From Aurantiacibacter xanthus (GTDB taxonomy: Bacteria; Pseudomonadota; Alphaproteobacteria; Sphingomonadales; Sphingomonadaceae), in NCBI RefSeq assembly GCF_003584015.1, contig NZ_QXFM01000095.1:1-64000 (forward strand): 64,000 nt of DNA, given 5' to 3'. A model generated the notes under the pieces. That model did no database searches and had not been told where the DNA came from. It saw nothing but the letters and a program-made list of their open reading frames with translations. A program made the position numbers and the translations under genes. Positions 53,431-61,957 of this stretch are shown piece after piece (the first letter of the stretch is position 1; every line of letters starts with the position of its first letter).

Positions 53431-54708
53431 ATGACACAGCCCCGCCAATCCGTTGCCGCTCACGGCAGCCCGCTGCTGCTCAAGCTGCTGGTGTTCAGCA
53501 TGTTCGCGATGTTCGCGATGACGACCGACTCTGTCGGCACGGTGATCCCCGAGGTGATCCGCGAGTTCGAACTCGGCCTCACGGCGGGCGGCTCGTTCCA
53601 GTATGCGACCATGTCGGGCATCGCGATTTCGGCCATCGGACTGGGCTTTCTGGCCGACCGGATCGGTCGCAAGACCACGATCCTGCTCGGGCTGGTGATG
53701 TTCGGGCTCGGCTCGGCGCTGTTTGCGGCGGGGCATGACTTCCTGTTCTTCACCACGCTGCTGTTCATTTCGGGGCTTGGCATCGGGATCTTCAAGGCGG
53801 GCGCGCTGGCGCTGATCGGCGACCTGTCGAAGTCGACCACCGACCATGCCCGCACGATGAACCTGATCGAGGGTTTCTTCGGGGTCGGTGCCATCGTCGG
53901 TCCGGCCATTGTCGCCTACCTGTTGCAGGTGGGGGCGAGCTGGAAGTGGGTCTATCTGGTCGCGGCGATCATGTGCGGCTTGCTGATCCTCGGCACGGTC
54001 TTCGCCCGGTTTCCGCAGCCAATCCGCACCAATGAGGAGCCGACGCGCGCCACCGACGCGATCCGGCTCGTGGGCGATCCTGCTGCAATCTTCTTCAGCC
54101 TTGCGCTGATGGCCTATGTCGCGGCGGAGGCGGCGATCTACGTCTGGGTGCCGACCTACCTTGCCGGTTACGAGGGCTCGTGGCTGGCGCTGGCGGGCTA
54201 TTCGGTGTCGATCTTCTTCGTGCTGCGCGCGGCGGGCCGCTTCCTTGGCGTGTGGCTGTTGGGGCGCTTCAGCTGGCCCCTGGTGCTGCTCACCTGTAGC
54301 GGCGCGATGACACTGCTGTTCTGGGTCGCCGTATCGGGCGGGATGGATGCTGCGGTCTTCGCCTTGCCGGCGACGGGCCTGTTCATGTCGGTGCTGTACC
54401 CCACGATCAATTCGACCGGGATCAGCTGTTTCGACAAGGGACATCACGGCTCGATTGCCGGACTGCTGCTGTTCTTCACCTGCGTCAGCGCGGTCTTTGC
54501 TCCCATGGCGATGGGCGCGTTGGGCGATGTGATGGGCGACAGCCGCTATGCCATCGTGCTGGGCGCGATCTTTTCCACCCTGCTGGTAGCGCTGTGCCTG
54601 TGGAACGCGCTGCGCCAGCCTTTCCGTGAACGACTGGAGGCAAGAAATTCCGCCGATTACCGTGATGCCGAACTGCGCTCGGCCGAAGCCGAGGTGACGA
54701 TTCCATGA
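53431..54708 (+). CDS. MFS transporter
   Basis: A 425-residue major facilitator with twelve predicted helices. The loop 2-3 motif is GFLADRIGRKTTILLG, followed by RTMNLIEGFFGVGAIVGPAI in helix 5. It starts 3 bp after the hydrolase stop and overlaps the GH68 gene by 4 bp (ATGA). From context it should import the sugar left after esterase action, such as sucrose or a fructoside. The substrate is inferred only. Confidence 0.9.
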   Translation: MTQPRQSVAAHGSPLLLKLLVFSMFAMFAMTTDSVGTVIPEVIREFELGLTAGGSFQYATMSGIAISAIGLGFLADRIGRKTTILLGLVMFGLGSALFAAGHDFLFFTTLLFISGLGIGIFKAGALALIGDLSKSTTDHARTMNLIEGFFGVGAIVGPAIVAYLLQVGASWKWVYLVAAIMCGLLILGTVFARFPQPIRTNEEPTRATDAIRLVGDPAAIFFSLALMAYVAAEAAIYVWVPTYLAGYEGSWLALAGYSVSIFFVLRAAGRFLGVWLLGRFSWPLVLLTCSGAMTLLFWVAVSGGMDAAVFALPATGLFMSVLYPTINSTGISCFDKGHHGSIAGLLLFFTCVSAVFAPMAMGALGDVMGDSRYAIVLGAIFSTLLVALCLWNALRQPFRERLEARNSADYRDAELRSAEAEVTIP

Positions 54709-55868
54709 GCACTGCACACATGACATGCGCCGACACCGGACTTGGCGGGAATGGCCCTGCCCGGTGGACGCCGCCGCAATCGGGCGCGTTCGAGGCGCCG
54801 ACCTCTTCGGTCATCCCGCTGATCGCTGCCGACGATTTCGCGCCCGTTGACGAGGATCTGGGCATCTGGGACGCTTGGCCAATTCAGGACCCGGCGGGCT
54901 ATCCTGCCGTGCTGGCCGATGGCGGCACCTTGTGGATGGCGCTGGGCGCACCGCATTTCGACGATCCCGACAAGCGCCATCACCATGCGCGTATTCACCT
55001 GCTGCTCAAGCGAGACGGGGGCTGGACGCACCTCGGTCCGGCGATGCCCGACGGGTTTTCGCCCGGCAGCCGCGAGTGGTCGGGCTCTGCCGTGCTCGAT
55101 GCCGAGAGCGGCATGGTCACGCTGTACTTCACTGCCACCGGACGGCGCGGGGAGGGTGAACCGACCTTCCTTCAGCGGATGTTCCGCGCGCGCGCCACGC
55201 TGGTGCAGGGCGAGGCACCGCGCCTCACCGACTGGCGCGATCTCGACGAAGTGATCGTGCGCGATCCGGCGCACTACATGGCGAGCGAGAGCGGAACCGG
55301 CACCATCGGCACGATCAAGGCGTTCCGCGACCCGGCCTATTTCCTCGATCCGAAGGGCGGGAAGAGCCACCTGCTGTTCGCTGCTTCGGCTGCCGATGCG
55401 GGGTCGGACTACAACGGCGTGGTCGGCATCTCGACGGCGGACGATGCGAGCCTCGATGCCTGGCGCATCGGCGCGCCGATCGTCACTGCCTGCGGACTCA
55501 ACAACGAGCTGGAGAGGCCGCATGTGATCCATCACGGCGCCTTCTACTATCTGTTCTGGTCGACCCAGCGCCACGTCTTCAACCCGGACGGCGTGACCGG
55601 GCCGACCGGCCTTTATGGCATGGTGTCGGACAATCTGCTGTCGGGCTGGCGTCCGCTTAATGGCACGGGCCTTGTCTTCGCCAACCCGCCTGAAGCGGCG
55701 GCGCAGGCTTATAGCTGGCTGGTGATGCCCGATCTGCGTGTGATCAGCTTCGTCGACAACTGGGGGGCGGATCGCGCGCCGGACGCACCGCGCCGGTTCG
55801 GGGGCACCTTTGCGCCTGATCTGAGGCTTGTTCTCGAAGACGATCAGGCGCGCCTGATACCGTCCTAA
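54705..55868 (+). CDS. GH68-family fructosyl hydrolase/transferase (levansucrase or sucrase type)
   Basis: A 387-residue five-bladed propeller enzyme of glycoside hydrolase family 68, acting on sucrose or short fructans. Catalytic residues by family position are the nucleophile Asp56 (GIWDAWPIQD), the transition-state Asp209 (AFRDPAYF) and the acid/base Glu270 (NNELERPHVI); WSGSAV is also typical. There is no signal peptide. Its gene is coupled to the MFS transporter, so it may work inside the cell; sucrase and levansucrase of Zymomonas, another sphingomonad relative, also lack signal peptides yet leave the cell. Length is near the Gram-negative norm (about 400-430). Confidence 0.9.
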   Translation: MSTAHMTCADTGLGGNGPARWTPPQSGAFEAPTSSVIPLIAADDFAPVDEDLGIWDAWPIQDPAGYPAVLADGGTLWMALGAPHFDDPDKRHHHARIHLLLKRDGGWTHLGPAMPDGFSPGSREWSGSAVLDAESGMVTLYFTATGRRGEGEPTFLQRMFRARATLVQGEAPRLTDWRDLDEVIVRDPAHYMASESGTGTIGTIKAFRDPAYFLDPKGGKSHLLFAASAADAGSDYNGVVGISTADDASLDAWRIGAPIVTACGLNNELERPHVIHHGAFYYLFWSTQRHVFNPDGVTGPTGLYGMVSDNLLSGWRPLNGTGLVFANPPEAAAQAYSWLVMPDLRVISFVDNWGADRAPDAPRRFGGTFAPDLRLVLEDDQARLIPS

Positions 55869-55908
55869 GCGGCGGCAATACTGAGGGAGTTAGGCAATCG
55901 CCTGCGGA

Positions 55909-55922
55909 TGCAATCGATTGTC
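55909..55922. promoter_or_regulatory. LacI-type operator-like site 3
   Basis: TGCAATCGATTGTC matches 12 of 14 positions of the perfect palindrome at 50925. It lies upstream of the TonB receptor gene, 72 bp (centre to centre) from a second site, a distance that would suit looping. Confidence 0.65.
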
Positions 55923-55980
55923 TAAGTTTAGTGAGGAAGACGTGAAATGATTGACGGTGAAATTTTGGATTGCCGCAAGA

Positions 55981-55994
55981 CGCAATCGATTGAC
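55981..55994. promoter_or_regulatory. LacI-type operator-like site 4
   Basis: CGCAATCGATTGAC matches 11 of 14 positions. It lies 15 bp upstream of the TonB receptor ATG, right before its ribosome site, where a bound repressor would block transcription. Confidence 0.6.
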
Positions 55995-56009
55995 TTGGGG
56001 AGAGTCGTG

Positions 56010-58121
56010 ATGGGTATCGGACGGTTTTTGGGTGCTGGCAGCGCAATGGCGCTCGCCATGGCCAGTGCAACGGTGCAGGCGCAGTCCACCGATGGGGCGG
56101 GCAGTTCCGGCTCGCGTGATGAGAGCGACATGATCGTCGTCACCGCGTCGAAGACCGGCGCGCAGAACATTCAGGACGTGCCGCTGGCGATCCAGGTGTT
56201 CAACGGCGAAGCGCTGAAGGAGCGCAACATCTCCAACATCGGCGATCTCGTGTCCGCCGTCCCCGGCGCGCAGGAAGGTTTCCGCCAGTCGAACGGTGCG
56301 CGCTTCTACAACCTGCGCGGCAGCGTGACGCAGAACGGGGATTCGCCGATCGGCTATTACCTCGACGATACGCCCTTCGTGGTGACCAACTTCGGCATCG
56401 CCCCGCCGGTGCGCTTCCTCGATATGGAGCGCGTCGAAGTTCTGCGCGGGCCGCAGGGCACGCTTTACGGGCAGGGCTCGTCGGGCGGTGTGTTCATCTT
56501 CCACACCCGCGATCCGAACCTCAACGGCGTCGATGTCGCCTTCGAGGCGGAGGCGTCGCACACCCGCGGTGCCGATCAGCTGAACTACGGCTTTGCCGGG
56601 GCGCTGTCGCTGCCGCTGATCGAGAACAAGCTGGCCGTGCGCGTCAGCGGCGGTTTCTCGCGCGATGCGGGCTATGCCGATGCCTATTTCGGCGAGTTCG
56701 ACGGCACGCCGGATCAGACCAACGTCAACGAAGCGCGCAACGACGATCTGCGCATCGTGGCGCTGGCGCGCCCGACGGACAATCTGGAGCTGCGCGCGCA
56801 GTACTGGCGCTTCCGTCCGCGGCAGGATTTCACCGGCTTCACGTCGTCGGTCGATCCGGTGTACTATGAGAACACCGCCGGACAGGACAGCTTCTCGAAC
56901 GGCGACTTCAAGCTGCTGAGCTTCACCGCCACGCTCGATCTCGACGCGTTCACCATCACCAGCGCGACCAGCAATCTGGAAGGCGAGTTCGGCATCAACA
57001 TCCCGATTTCGCCCGAGGGCTTCTTCTCCAGCCAGTTCATGCCCGAGATGTTCGCGCAGGAACTGCGGATCAATTCCAACGGCGCAGGCCCGCTGCACTG
57101 GCTGGTCGGCGGTTCCTATCAGAACGGCAGCGGCCCGCAGGTCAATGCTTTGCAGATCCCGCCCTTCGTCGACATCAATGCCGATAACGACACCAAGACC
57201 GAAAACTGGGCGCTGTTCGGCGAGGTCAGCTACGAGCTGTTCGACGGCAAGCTGATCCCGCTGGCGGGCATCCGCACTTACCATGATGACCGCACGTTCA
57301 AGGACGGCGACGGCACAGTTCCGACCAAGGCGAACAAGGAAACCTGGCGCCTGAACCTCACCTATATTCCCACCGACAGCCTGACGATGTTCGTCTCGGC
57401 CTCGACCGGCTTCCGCCCCGGCATCGTGCAGTCGCGCGTGCAGGTGCAGTCGCTCGAAGCGGCGGGTGTCCCGGCTTCGGTGGCGCTCGAACCGGAAAGC
57501 TCCACCAACTACGAGTACGGGCTCAAGTGGCGCTCGCCCGACAATAACCTCAATGTGGGGCTTAACCTGTACTGGCTCGAATATACCAACCTGCAAACTT
57601 CCGTGACCGGCGGGATTCAGGGCGTGGACGGCTTCGCCAACTTCGGCGATGCGACCACCAAGGGTATCGACCTTGAGCTGTTCTGGCGCACGCCGTTGGA
57701 CGGGCTGAACTTCAGCCTCGCCGGCAACATCAACGACAGCGAGTACGACACCGTCAACGAGACCATCGCCGAGGCACAGCCGCTGCTGCGTCCGGGTGCA
57801 AGGCTGCTCAACACGCTGGGCAACAACCTGCGTTTCGATGCCAACTATGCCACCGACATCAGCAACGATGTCGAGGCCTTCGGCAACTTCTCGGTGAGCC
57901 ACAGCGGCGACCGGTTGCAGGCCAATGGCATTACGGTCGATCCGTACCAGCTTGTCGGCCTGACCGCTGGCCTGCGCAAGGGGCCGTGGGAACTGGCGCT
58001 GTTCGGCAACAACCTGTTCGACGAGCGTGGCCCGATCTTCATCGGCACCGGTGCTCAGGCGTCTGTTTCGGGTCCGACCCCGCGCACGATCGGCCTGCGC
58101 TTGCGGATGACTGGCTACTAA
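56010..58121 (+). CDS. TonB-dependent receptor of the LacI-linked sugar/ester region
   Basis: A 703-residue outer-membrane receptor. Signal peptide to about residue 25 (TVQAQ), plug with MIVVTASKTGAQNIQDVPLA, RFLDMERVEVLRGPQGTLYG and SSGGVFIFHTRDPN, and a barrel ending IGLRLRMTGY. ATG 56010 follows GGGGAGAG. Two LacI-type sites stand directly upstream, and GH68, esterase and fructokinase genes flank it. It should carry the same substrate as those enzymes attack, possibly an acylated sucrose or fructan; the cargo is inferred. Confidence 0.9.
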   Translation: MGIGRFLGAGSAMALAMASATVQAQSTDGAGSSGSRDESDMIVVTASKTGAQNIQDVPLAIQVFNGEALKERNISNIGDLVSAVPGAQEGFRQSNGARFYNLRGSVTQNGDSPIGYYLDDTPFVVTNFGIAPPVRFLDMERVEVLRGPQGTLYGQGSSGGVFIFHTRDPNLNGVDVAFEAEASHTRGADQLNYGFAGALSLPLIENKLAVRVSGGFSRDAGYADAYFGEFDGTPDQTNVNEARNDDLRIVALARPTDNLELRAQYWRFRPRQDFTGFTSSVDPVYYENTAGQDSFSNGDFKLLSFTATLDLDAFTITSATSNLEGEFGINIPISPEGFFSSQFMPEMFAQELRINSNGAGPLHWLVGGSYQNGSGPQVNALQIPPFVDINADNDTKTENWALFGEVSYELFDGKLIPLAGIRTYHDDRTFKDGDGTVPTKANKETWRLNLTYIPTDSLTMFVSASTGFRPGIVQSRVQVQSLEAAGVPASVALEPESSTNYEYGLKWRSPDNNLNVGLNLYWLEYTNLQTSVTGGIQGVDGFANFGDATTKGIDLELFWRTPLDGLNFSLAGNINDSEYDTVNETIAEAQPLLRPGARLLNTLGNNLRFDANYATDISNDVEAFGNFSVSHSGDRLQANGITVDPYQLVGLTAGLRKGPWELALFGNNLFDERGPIFIGTGAQASVSGPTPRTIGLRLRMTGY

Positions 58122-58122
58122 G

Positions 58123-58136
58123 CGCAATTGGTTGCA
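58123..58136. promoter_or_regulatory. LacI-type operator-like site 5 (weak)
   Basis: CGCAATTGGTTGCA matches 11 of 14 positions of the palindrome, directly after the TonB receptor stop and 54 bp before the next hydrolase gene. It is the weakest of the five sites. Confidence 0.4.
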
Positions 58137-58189
58137 CAATGTCTGCGCGCCGGCTCCTCCCGGCGCGCAGGCATTCAGGGGAGCGAGCG

Positions 58190-59263
58190 ATGCAGATCGA
58201 CAGGCGGAATTTCGGGCGGCTCGGGGCGAGCCTTTTGGCGGGTGCCATGCTGGCGCGTTCCGGCGTCGGGCTGGCGCAGGGCGCGAACAGCGGGGCAGCG
58301 CCAAGCGTGGCCGAGCGGCTCGCGCCGATCGCGCCCGAACTGCGCCCTGCCGCGCGGATGATGATCGAAAGCGGCTTTCCGGCGCTGACCGAGGAAGCCT
58401 TGAGCACCATCGGCCCGGATTCCGGCCCGCCGATGCCGGAACTGCTGCCCGATATCCCGGTTGCCGAACGCGATATCGAGGCACGTGGCTCGCTTCCGGC
58501 AGTCAAGCTATTCGTGGTCAATTCCGAGCCTACGCTGGCTCGACCGGCGATCCTGCATATCCACGGCGGCGGTCATCTGGTGGGCAGCGCGCGCGGCGAG
58601 CTGCTCTATTTGCAGGAGACCGCCCGAGCGCTCGACTGTACGATTGTGAGTGTCGAATACCGGCTCTCGCCCGCCGCGCGTTACACAGAAAGCACCGAGG
58701 ATACCTACGCGGGCCTCAAGTGGCTGTTCGACAACGCTTCGGCTCTGGGCGTCGATCCCTTGCGGATCGCGCTGATGGGCGAGAGCGCGGGCGGCGGCCA
58801 TGCGGCGATCCTTGCGATCAAGGCGCGCGATCGCGGCGAGGTGCCGGTGCTGTTCCAGTCGCTGGTCTATCCGATGCTCGACGATCGCACCGGCAGCACT
58901 GGCGCTGTGCCCCCGCATCTCGCCACCGTCGGCTGGAGCGCGCCGGAAAACCGGCTCGGCTGGCGCAGCTTCCTCGGCATGGAGCCGGGCGGGGCCGATG
59001 TGCCGGTGGCGGCGGTGCCCTCGCGTCTGGCCGATCTTTCCGGGCTTCCCCCGGCGTGGATCGGTGTGGGCGCGGTCGACCTCTTCGTCGGTGAAGACAT
59101 CGATTATGCCCGTCGGCTGGCGCTTGCCGGCGTGCCGGTCGAACTGCTGGTGACGCCCGGAGCCTTCCACGGTTTCGACCGTATTGCCGCCAGCACCGTG
59201 CTGGCGCAGACCTTTACCCAATCGAAGCTCGCCGCGCTGGCGCGGGCATTCTCGCAAGGCTGA
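58190..59263 (+). CDS. Tat-exported alpha/beta hydrolase, HSL type
   Basis: A 357-residue esterase of the hormone-sensitive-lipase family. The N-terminus has a twin-arginine motif (DRRNFGRLG) and hydrophobic stretch ending GLAQ (residue 30), which suggests export by Tat in folded form. HGGGH at 125-129 is the oxyanion motif, Ser199 in GESAGGG the nucleophile, and PGAFHGFD carries the catalytic histidine. It follows the TonB receptor gene and stands 14 bp before the fructokinase gene, probably in one transcript. Confidence 0.88.
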   Translation: MQIDRRNFGRLGASLLAGAMLARSGVGLAQGANSGAAPSVAERLAPIAPELRPAARMMIESGFPALTEEALSTIGPDSGPPMPELLPDIPVAERDIEARGSLPAVKLFVVNSEPTLARPAILHIHGGGHLVGSARGELLYLQETARALDCTIVSVEYRLSPAARYTESTEDTYAGLKWLFDNASALGVDPLRIALMGESAGGGHAAILAIKARDRGEVPVLFQSLVYPMLDDRTGSTGAVPPHLATVGWSAPENRLGWRSFLGMEPGGADVPVAAVPSRLADLSGLPPAWIGVGAVDLFVGEDIDYARRLALAGVPVELLVTPGAFHGFDRIAASTVLAQTFTQSKLAALARAFSQG

Positions 59264-59277
59264 GGCCGGAGGCACCC

Positions 59278-60177
59278 ATGGGGCTGGTTGGAATAGAACT
59301 CGGTGGCACCAAGTGCATCGTGGTGCGCGGGGATGCGGCAGGCATTGCCGAGCGCGTCGTCTTCGCGACGCTTACGCCGGAACAGACGCTCGGGGCCGCG
59401 CTCGACCAGATCGCGCTCTGGCACGCCGAGGCACCGGTCGCGGCCATCGGCATCGCCAGTTTCGGGCCGGTGCGCGTCAATCGTCAGGCGGCGGACTATG
59501 GCACCATATTGAACACGCCCAAGCCCGGCTGGTCAGGGGCAGAGGTGCTCGCCATGGTGCGCGAGCGGTTCGCCTGCCCGGTCGCGCTCGACACCGACGT
59601 GAACGCGGCTGCGCTGGCCGAGCATGCCCATGGCGCAGGGCAGGGCTGCGCAAACCTCGTGTACCTCACCATCGGCACTGGCCTTGGCGGCGGAGTGCTG
59701 GTCGAGGGGCGTCCGGTGCATGGCAGCATGCATCCCGAGATCGGCCATGTCCGCCTGCGCCGGGCTGCGGGCGACGTGTTTGCCGGGGTGTGCCCATTTC
59801 ATGGCGACTGCATCGAAGGCCTGATCGCAGGCCCCGCGCTGATCGCGCGCCTGCCTGTCGCGCCGGTCGAGCTTGGCCCTGACGCGCCGGAATGGGACCC
59901 GGTGGGACATGATCTGGCCGAACTGCTCGCCCAACTGATGCTCACGCTGTCCCCGCAGCGGATCATCATCGGCGGCGGGGTGGCCAACCGCCAGCCGCAT
60001 CTGCTGGCGCGGGCGCGCAAGATTGTGCCTAAGCTGCTGGCCGGCTATCTCGAACCCGCGGACGCGGCCTATTTCGAAGCGCTGATCTGCCCGCCTGCGC
60101 TCGGTGACGATGCCGGGCCGATGGGCGCGCTCTGTCTGGCGGCGCAAGCGCTGGCCGACGCCCAGGGTCGCCCCTGA
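59278..60177 (+). CDS. ROK-family fructokinase
   Basis: A 299-residue sugar kinase of the ROK family, fructokinase branch (Mak/ScrK-like). Phosphate-binding start GIELGGTKCIV, catalytic DTDVNAAALAE, GTGLGGGVLVEG, and the zinc region HPEIGHVRLRR with VCPFHGDCIEG, typical of ROK fructokinases. It phosphorylates fructose to fructose 6-phosphate, the expected next step after GH68 cleavage of sucrose or a fructan. No signal peptide, so cytoplasmic. It ends the sugar/ester gene set. Confidence 0.9.
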   Translation: MGLVGIELGGTKCIVVRGDAAGIAERVVFATLTPEQTLGAALDQIALWHAEAPVAAIGIASFGPVRVNRQAADYGTILNTPKPGWSGAEVLAMVRERFACPVALDTDVNAAALAEHAHGAGQGCANLVYLTIGTGLGGGVLVEGRPVHGSMHPEIGHVRLRRAAGDVFAGVCPFHGDCIEGLIAGPALIARLPVAPVELGPDAPEWDPVGHDLAELLAQLMLTLSPQRIIIGGGVANRQPHLLARARKIVPKLLAGYLEPADAAYFEALICPPALGDDAGPMGALCLAAQALADAQGRP

Positions 60178-60205
60178 GCGCCAGCCTGCCTTATCCGGCG
60201 CTCAG
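60174..60205. terminator. Hairpin between fructokinase and chemoreceptor genes
   Basis: CTGAGCGCC at 60174-60182 pairs perfectly with GGCGCTCAG at 60197-60205. It spans the stops of both convergent genes. There is no T-run, so it is a candidate only. Confidence 0.5.
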
Positions 60206-61596
60206 AACTCCGACCAGTCTTCGGCTGGCTCGACCACCTTCAGCGCGACATTGCCGTGCGTCATGGGGGCGCTGGCCATAGCGCTTCTGGCGACCGGCGC
60301 GATCCTGCGGCTTGCGAGCGTGGTGCCGGTTTCGAACTTGCTCACCACCTTTGACAGCTCCCCGGCCTCGTCGGCCAGCGAGCGCGCCGCAGCGGTCGAT
60401 TCCTCGACCATGGCGGCATTTTGCTGGGTCACGCGGTCCATATCGCCCACCGCGCTGTTGACCTGCTGGAGGCTGGCGGCCTGCGCCTGCGCGCGGGTGC
60501 TGATTTCGCCGATCACGCTGTTGATCTCGCCGATCCCGGCCACGATCTTGGTCAGCAGGCTGCCGGTCTCGCCGACCAGCGACACGCCCGAACCGACCTG
60601 TTGGCTCGATTCGGTGATGAGCGCGGCGATGTCCTTGGCCGCATCGGCGCTGCGCTGGGCGAGGGCGCGCACCTCGGTTGCCACGACGGCGAAACCCTTG
60701 CCCGCATCGCCCGCGCGCGCCGCCTCGACCCCGGCATTGAGCGCGAGGAGGTTGGTCTGAAACGCGATGCCGTCGATCACGCCGATGATCTGGCTGATCT
60801 TCTCCGACGATTGCTCGATCGCCGACATGGCGGCGACCGCGCGTTCGACCACGGCCCCGCCTTCGCTGGCCTCACGGTGAGCGCTGGCGATGGTCTGCTG
60901 CGCTTCGGCTGCGGCGACGGCGGTGCTGTTCACCCCTTGCGTGACCTGATTCATCGCCGCCGAGGTCTCTTCAAGGCTGGCGGCCTGCTGCTCGTTGCGC
61001 TGCGACAGGTCGTCGGAGGCGGTGTGGATCTCCTGCGCGCCGGTCAGCACCGAGTTGGCACTCTGGTTGACGGTGCTGATCGCCGAAGCGAGCGAATCCA
61101 CCGCCCGGTTGAAGTCGCGGCGAAGCTCCTCGTAGGCAGGGGGGAACTCGCGTTGGATCTGGCAGGTCAGCTGGTTGTCGGCGAGCGCCTTCAAGGCGGT
61201 GCTCAGAGACTCGACTACGTTCTTCTGCGCTTCGCGGCTGCTGTGCACCTCCACGGCGTTGTCGCGGAAGGTCGCCATCGCCTTGGTCATACGGCCGACG
61301 CAGTCGTTGTAGTCGACATAGTGGATCTCGCTCAGGGTATCCCCCGCTGCCAGTGCCTCCATCCGCATCACGGTATTGACGTAGGGCGTGCAGACCTTGT
61401 GCGAAGCGGTCCTGATTGTGGCGAAGGTCAAGGCCAGCGCCAGCGCGCCGATGCCGATGCCGACATAGCCGGGCACGAGACCGGCTGCGAGCAGCAGCAC
61501 AGCGCCAAGGCTCAGCGCGGAAAGCCCGGTCAGGGCTACTTGCAGCGCCTGGAATTTCGTCAGGATCGGAGCTTCTTTTTCAAACCAATCGAGCAT
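60202..61596 (-). CDS. Methyl-accepting chemotaxis protein without periplasmic sensor domain
   Basis: A 464-residue chemoreceptor. Two close hydrophobic stretches (residues 22-62) leave almost no periplasmic part, so any sensing is cytoplasmic or membrane-based. A HAMP-like region follows, then the signalling domain with its hairpin tip at [20 protein letters not shown]. The last residues, EDWSEF, fit the xWxxF tail that tethers CheR/CheB. No che or flagellar genes are beside it, so it is an orphan receptor. Confidence 0.92.
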   Translation of the reverse strand: MLDWFEKEAPILTKFQALQVALTGLSALSLGAVLLLAAGLVPGYVGIGIGALALALTFATIRTASHKVCTPYVNTVMRMEALAAGDTLSEIHYVDYNDCVGRMTKAMATFRDNAVEVHSSREAQKNVVESLSTALKALADNQLTCQIQREFPPAYEELRRDFNRAVDSLASAISTVNQSANSVLTGAQEIHTASDDLSQRNEQQAASLEETSAAMNQVTQGVNSTAVAAAEAQQTIASAHREASEGGAVVERAVAAMSAIEQSSEKISQIIGVIDGIAFQTNLLALNAGVEAARAGDAGKGFAVVATEVRALAQRSADAAKDIAALITESSQQVGSGVSLVGETGSLLTKIVAGIGEINSVIGEISTRAQAQAASLQQVNSAVGDMDRVTQQNAAMVEESTAAARSLADEAGELSKVVSKFETGTTLASRRIAPVARSAMASAPMTHGNVALKVVEPAEDWSEF

Positions 61597-61957
61597 CGTG
61601 TTGCCCCCACATTTCGTCTGCTGCCAGAATCACGCCAGAAAGCGTTGAAGATGCGGTGGATTTATCGCGAGCGGTTAACGATTCCCGATGCCGCAAAGCG
61701 AGGTAGAAATACCTAGTCCAGGGCTTTGGCTTTTTTGCTTTTGCGGGCCTCGATCGGCGATGGGCACCAGCGCGTCGAAGGCCGCCAGCAGGGTGAGGCC
61801 AAAATTCCTATCAGCACAAGTGATGGATAATCAGAAAAAGAATAAATTGGACTGATTAGCGCGCAGTTGGGATGGTATGTCGCGGCCCCGATCGAACAGC
61901 ATGACCGAGAAGTCAGGCAGCGTCGTGGACCGACGATACAGAGTTTGACGGGACGGG
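61597..61957. other. 361-bp intergenic region, no clear gene
   Basis: The region separates the chemoreceptor gene from the divergent monooxygenase gene. A minus-strand frame ending at about 61715 has a Lys/Ala-rich tail (IEARKSKKAKALD) that could be the last piece of a lost gene, but nothing upstream supports it. The part from 61800 to 61870 is AT-rich and may carry the monooxygenase promoter. Confidence 0.4.

Noticed and set aside
52240-54726. 828-residue minus-strand open frame
   Set aside because: It is antisense to three well-supported genes (hydrolase, MFS, ceramidase end) and has low-complexity Arg/His/Gln-rich content typical of GC-rich shadow frames.
55890-58484. 864-residue minus-strand open frame
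   Set aside because: It is a shadow of the TonB receptor gene at 56010 with no recognisable domain.
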